From Ferruginibacter sp. (GTDB taxonomy: Bacteria; Bacteroidota; Bacteroidia; Chitinophagales; Chitinophagaceae): DNA of 8,006 bases. The translations under genes and the position numbers were made by a program. The stretch lies in contig JANXOQ010000518.1 of the NCBI GenBank assembly GCA_025357775.1, forward strand, positions 1 through 8,006. Direction: 5' to 3'. Shown piece by piece: positions 4,516 to 8,006 of this stretch (its first letter is position 1; each line of letters opens with the position of its first letter). Under the pieces are notes generated by a model. That model ran no database searches. It worked only from the letters and a program-made list of their open reading frames with translations, and had not been told where the DNA came from.

Positions 4516-7257
4516 ATGGAAATTATAGACATCAAAAAACGGCTAACACTTGCAATGGTATTGAGTTATTACGGATTAAAACCCGATAAAAATCTACGGC
4601 TACATTGCCCTTTTCATAATGATAAAATTCCCAGCCTACAGGTGTATTACAAAACCCATACAGCGTATTGTTTTAGCAGCAATTGTAAAACCCACGGCAA
4701 GAGTATTGATGTAATAGATTTTATACTGCACAAAGAAAACTGTACAAAAGCAGAAGCAATAAATAAAGCCATTGAAATATCAAGCAGCAACAACAGTACA
4801 TCAACAACAAACCAAACAAGAGCAAATCCAATAATAAAACCAACGATAAGTAGAGAGCAGTTTTTACAAAATATGTTTACGTATTTTAAAAATGCAGTAC
4901 ACAATAGTAAGCCAGCACAGGAATATATAAAGCAAAGAAACTTAGACAGCAGTAAAATTGAAATAGGTTATAATACAGGGCAGTTCCACCACGGTACAAG
5001 AAAAGATGAAATATTAATACAGCAATGTTTGGAGTATGGTTTATTATCTAACAATGATAGATTAGCAAGGACAGGCGAAGCCAGTTATAAACCGTTTGCA
5101 AAATTGTGTATTGTTTTTGGGTTAAGAAATAAAGCCAATCAATTAACAGGATTATATTTTAGAAGCACGGTAAACAACGAGGCTGCAAAGCATTTTTATT
5201 TAAAAGAAAGTACAGGGCTTTATCCAAATTATCCAACAGCAACAACACAAAAATTAATTATTACAGAAAGTATCATTGATGCCGCCAGCTTGTTGCAGAT
5301 AAAAGCCATAGCAGCCGATTACAGTGTATTGGCAGCGTATGGAACAAACAGGCTTAACGATGAAATGAAAGCCGCAATAGTAGCGCTGCAAGCACTACAA
5401 GAAATCATTTTTGCTTTTGATAATGACGAGGCAGGTTATAAAGCGACATTAAAATATACAGAAGAATTAAAAGTATTATTACCAAATATCAACCTATCAA
5501 AAATTACATTACCTAACAAAGATGTAAACGAAACATTGCAAGCCCATGAAGAAAATATTTTTATTGATTTATTGAATGAGCGTACAACAGATTTTTCCAT
5601 ACTGAGCGGAGCCGAAGTATCAGCTGAAAATGAAAACGAACTAGGTGCAACATTATTTATTGATAAAACGATTGAGAAACAAAAGACGATTGAAATAATA
5701 AAGCAGCATCCAACCCACGAACTCAATACAACGAACCTCTATAAGCTAAGCTATACAACAGATACAGCTATTTATTACATACAAGGTGGCTTACCAAAGA
5801 CAACCGACAATTTAAAAATAATGTTGGTAATAGAGAATATACAAACAGACTTTAAGGCAAGAAATAAAATTGATTTATACGAGGATAAGCAAGTAGAAAG
5901 GTTGTGCAAAGAAGTAGCAGAAAAATTACAACTAAGAAAAGATTTATTAGAAGCAGATTTATACAGGCTCACCGACTTATTAGAAAACCATATACAAATA
6001 GGATTACAGCAAAATAATGAAGAAGGCAAACCATTACAAGTACTCACTGTAAAAGAAAGACAGGAATATGAAAGCTTTGCAAAGAAACCAAAACTACTAA
6101 AACGATTGAATGAACTATTAGGACAGACGGGCATTGTAGGCGAAAACGGCAACCGAGTATTTTTATTTTTGATTGCATTAAGCCACAAGATGCCCGAAAC
6201 TTTACATGCACTCATACAAGGCAGTAGCGGCAGTGGAAAGACCAGGTTATTAAAACAAGTAAGCGATTGTATGCCCAAAGAAAATGTAACGAAGCTTACA
6301 AGATTATCAGATAAAGTATTGTACAACTTTCCAGAAAATTATTTTATAAATCGGTTGTTGTGTTTAGAAGATATAGACGGATTGAGTGAAGAAGCAGAGT
6401 TTGCATTTAGAGAGTTACAAAGCAATGGAGAATTAAATAGTGCTACCAGTATAAAATTAGATAACGGACAAATTACCAGCGGACAAAAAACGGTGAAAGG
6501 CCCTATTGCAAGCCTAGCCTGCACCACACACGGAGAAATTTATGAGGATAATATGAGCCGTGTATTTTTAATAGCGGTAGATGAAAGTATGGAGCAAACA
6601 AAAAGAATAATTGAGTATCAAAATAAAAAAGCAGCAGGGTTAATAGATTATAAAAAGGAACAAGAAATAAAAAACTTTATTCAAAAATTTATTAGCATCA
6701 TACAAGCCAAAGAAGTAGTAAATCCATTTGCACAAAAAATACAACTGCCAGAAGAAGCCCAAAAAATAAGAAGATTAAATGACCTGTTCCAAAGCTTTGT
6801 AAAGATGATAACGATTTTAAATCAGTATCAACGAAAGCAAGATGAAAGAAAAAGATTGATAACTGAGATTGAAGATATAGAAACAGCAGTAGCAGTAATG
6901 TTTGAAAGTATTGTATTAAAAGTAGATGAATTAGATGGCAGTTTAAGGCAATTTTATGAGCAATTAAAAAGCTACCTACAGAAACAATATAATGGTTCAC
7001 ACAAGACAGCAGAATTTACTTTACGAGAAATAAGGCAAGCCTTAAAAGGTAGCAAGACACAAGTTTTTAGATATGCCAACGACCTTACTAATTTAGAATA
7101 TATTAAACAATGTGGCGGTTACAGCAACAGAGGTTTTACATACAAAATAATGTATTGGGATAACTACGAAAGCATGAGAGAAAAAATAAAACAAAACTTG
7201 GATAATCAAATAAAAATCTTAAAAAGTCCTTCTCTTTTGGAGAAGGATTTAGGATGA
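4516..7257 (+). CDS. Primase-helicase (CHC2 zinc finger, Toprim, P-loop ATPase, winged helix)
   Basis: This is a 913-aa replication protein. A CHC2-type zinc finger comes first (C31-x2-H34, C52, C57, with H60 nearby), as in DnaG. A Toprim catalytic core follows: LIITESIIDAASLL with E251, and IIFAFDNDEAG with D302 and D304, then DVNETL. About 200 residues without a recognised motif lead to an ATPase domain: Walker A GSSGSGKT (569-576), Walker B LLCLEDIDGL (614-623), and a possible arginine finger in NMSRVFLIAVDES (R682). Residues about 835-877 look like a winged helix (TLREIRQALKGSKTQVFRYANDL). Joining primer synthesis and helicase-type ATPase in one chain is typical of plasmid and phage replicases, so this is the likely replication protein of the circle. 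It is transcribed from the promoter at 4454-4484. The last residues (KSPSLLEKDLG) are encoded by a palindromic repeat and may replace an older tail. Confidence 0.88.
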   Translation: MEIIDIKKRLTLAMVLSYYGLKPDKNLRLHCPFHNDKIPSLQVYYKTHTAYCFSSNCKTHGKSIDVIDFILHKENCTKAEAINKAIEISSSNNSTSTTNQTRANPIIKPTISREQFLQNMFTYFKNAVHNSKPAQEYIKQRNLDSSKIEIGYNTGQFHHGTRKDEILIQQCLEYGLLSNNDRLARTGEASYKPFAKLCIVFGLRNKANQLTGLYFRSTVNNEAAKHFYLKESTGLYPNYPTATTQKLIITESIIDAASLLQIKAIAADYSVLAAYGTNRLNDEMKAAIVALQALQEIIFAFDNDEAGYKATLKYTEELKVLLPNINLSKITLPNKDVNETLQAHEENIFIDLLNERTTDFSILSGAEVSAENENELGATLFIDKTIEKQKTIEIIKQHPTHELNTTNLYKLSYTTDTAIYYIQGGLPKTTDNLKIMLVIENIQTDFKARNKIDLYEDKQVERLCKEVAEKLQLRKDLLEADLYRLTDLLENHIQIGLQQNNEEGKPLQVLTVKERQEYESFAKKPKLLKRLNELLGQTGIVGENGNRVFLFLIALSHKMPETLHALIQGSSGSGKTRLLKQVSDCMPKENVTKLTRLSDKVLYNFPENYFINRLLCLEDIDGLSEEAEFAFRELQSNGELNSATSIKLDNGQITSGQKTVKGPIASLACTTHGEIYEDNMSRVFLIAVDESMEQTKRIIEYQNKKAAGLIDYKKEQEIKNFIQKFISIIQAKEVVNPFAQKIQLPEEAQKIRRLNDLFQSFVKMITILNQYQRKQDERKRLITEIEDIETAVAVMFESIVLKVDELDGSLRQFYEQLKSYLQKQYNGSHKTAEFTLREIRQALKGSKTQVFRYANDLTNLEYIKQCGGYSNRGFTYKIMYWDNYESMREKIKQNLDNQIKILKSPSLLEKDLG

Positions 7258-7260
7258 GGT
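7223..7260 (+). repeat. Palindromic REP-like repeat at the 3' end of the primase gene
   Basis: CCTTCTC (7228-7234) and GAGAAGG (7240-7246) form a perfect hairpin with loop TTTTG, followed by ATTTAGGATGAGGT. It has the style of the short interspersed palindromic repeats I recall from Bacteroidota genomes. It supplies the last codons and the stop (TGA 7255-7257) of the primase. It lies before the stop and lacks a T tail, so it is not a typical terminator. Confidence 0.6.
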
Positions 7261-7362
7261 TTGGAACACTACGGAACACCACAGGAACGCCACAACCATT
7301 GTAAATACTGCAAAAAAAGCTTGTTGTTCCATAATCCAAAAAGTTGTGCAAGCCTACTTTAA
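7258..7362 (+). pseudogene. Possible cut-off C-terminal tail of the primase
   Basis: Directly after the primase stop the same frame stays open for 34 codons to TAA (7360-7362). It reads LEHYGTPQERHNHCKYCKKS, then LLFHNPKSCASLL, with CxxC, a His and a further Cys as in a small zinc-binding knuckle. As the stop codon comes from a palindromic repeat, this may be the original protein tail, severed by repeat insertion. It is short, so chance cannot be excluded. Confidence 0.35.
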
Positions 7363-7386
7363 AAATACCATTACGAACAATGCAAT

Positions 7387-8006
7387 ATGATTACAGAAAT
7401 AATAAATCAATTTAAAAATTATTTGCAAAATGTAGGTTACAGCGATACCATTATAAAAATGTTGCCAGTATTGGTAAAGGAATTTATACAGCATCAAAAT
7501 ATTGCTGATATTAGTTTTATAGAACAGGAAAAAGTAAAATTATTTTTAGAGTATTTACAAACAAGACCATTAAAAAAAAGAAGCGGAGCATTAAGTGAAT
7601 CCATGATAAGCCAGTATGTGTATGCGTTAAAAACTTTTTTTAGTTGGGCAGAAGTAACGGAGCAAATAGATTACAATCCAATTAGTGGTATGAAGTTTAA
7701 ACGACCCAAGCAAAATGTAAGAGAACCATTAAGCCTTGAAGAAATTACCCAATTATTTACTGCAACAGAAAATTTAAAACAACAAACTATTTTACATCTT
7801 TTTTATAGTTGTGGATTACGAAGAAGCGAGGGCGAGGCACTAAACATAAGCGACATACATTTTAAACAACAGCTTTTACATGTACGAGCAGGTAAAGGAA
7901 CAAAGCGACGAGTAATACCAATAACAGCAAAGGTTACAGCAGCATTAGAAGAATATTACTTACAAGAAAGATGCAACAGTACAAGCCAAAAAGTAAAAGA
8001 TACGGC
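7387..8006 (+). CDS. Tyrosine recombinase 1, N-terminal part (continues at window start)
   Basis: This part starts at ATG 7387 after a 129-base gap from the primase stop. Residues about 1-105 form the SAM-like core-binding domain (INQFKNYLQNVGYSDTI, ISQYVYALKTFFSWAEV, NPISGMKFKRP). The catalytic domain opens with SLEEITQLFTA and holds the first catalytic arginine in CGLRRSEGEAL (R145). The last 141 bases are identical to bases 1-141. Counting them once, the frame passes into 1-391 without a stop, giving 289 aa with every catalytic residue. It lies downstream of the primase on the same strand and no strong promoter was found in the gap, so co-transcription is likely. Confidence 0.92.
   Translation, partial: MITEIINQFKNYLQNVGYSDTIIKMLPVLVKEFIQHQNIADISFIEQEKVKLFLEYLQTRPLKKRSGALSESMISQYVYALKTFFSWAEVTEQIDYNPISGMKFKRPKQNVREPLSLEEITQLFTATENLKQQTILHLFYSCGLRRSEGEALNISDIHFKQQLLHVRAGKGTKRRVIPITAKVTAALEEYYLQERCNSTSQKVKDT
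7866..8006 (+). repeat. Terminal direct repeat, right copy (circular closure)
   Basis: Identical to 1-141. With one copy removed the circle is 7,865 bp. Confidence 0.93.

Noticed and set aside
7263..7290. Three GGAAC words at 10-11-base spacing, with an inverted one at 7326-7330
   Set aside because: They fall in the possible remnant primase tail and may be leftover codons; too short to call a binding array.
4647..7351. Several minus-strand frames opposite the primase gene, some with hydrophobic stretches
   Set aside because: They are antisense to a protein with clear motifs; the hydrophobic wording is what AT-rich coding DNA gives when read backwards.
1..8006. 141-bp terminal repeat as a biological long terminal repeat or duplicated recombinase gene
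   Set aside because: The copies are identical, end exactly at the window ends and restore one gene when merged, as an assembly overlap does.
1..8006. CRISPR array, tRNA or rRNA genes
   Set aside because: No regularly spaced repeats with unique spacers and no tRNA- or rRNA-like sequence were seen on either strand.

Overview
The first 141 bases of the window are repeated exactly as the last 141 bases (1-141 = 7866-8006). A tyrosine recombinase gene cut by the window ends also closes in frame across that overlap. The simplest reading is a complete circular molecule of 7,865 bp that the assembler opened at an arbitrary point; 141 is also a typical k-mer overlap length. The AT-rich coding style, a TTG-N20-TATATTTG promoter, Bacteroidota-type Rhs core wording (YRYGFNGQENSDEI, YDSRIGRRWNQDP) and short palindromic repeats inside genes all point to Bacteroidota, probably the Chitinophagales/Saprospirales side. 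The taxon is an inference, as no marker gene is present.

Layout around the circle. (1) A plus-strand block holds a CHC2/Toprim/P-loop primase-helicase (4516-7257), a canonical XerC/D-like recombinase (7387 through the junction to 391, 289 aa) and, overlapping its stop codon by ATGA, a second recombinase with a degenerate active site (388-1281). (2) About 1 kb without credible genes (1282-2262) is packed with long inverted repeats and short iteron-like repeats; this is where an origin and/or attachment site would be expected. (3) A cargo module follows: the promoterless, headless C-terminal tip of an Rhs protein ending in an AHH-type HNH/Endo VII-like nuclease (2365-3369, with core wording in frame back to about 2290), and one base later a DUF1629/Imm11-like immunity protein (3371-3970). 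(4) A terminator separates the immunity gene from a convergent XRE repressor (4026-4391, minus). Its divergent intergenic region with the primase carries a clear Bacteroidota promoter overlapped by a 9-bp perfect dyad, the likely operator.

How it may work together: XRE would control the primase-recombinase block, the primase-helicase would replicate the circle, and the recombinase pair would integrate or excise it. The cargo is a toxin tip with its antidote but no Rhs body, secretion part or visible promoter. Because the tip still starts with a stub of the conserved Rhs core, single-crossover integration at a chromosomal rhs gene would fuse the new tip in frame to the resident body and push the old tip downstream as an orphan. 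The window therefore looks like a mobile Rhs-tip-swapping element. The parts are seen in the sequence; the swapping role is inference. No relaxase, conjugation, capsid or partition gene is visible.
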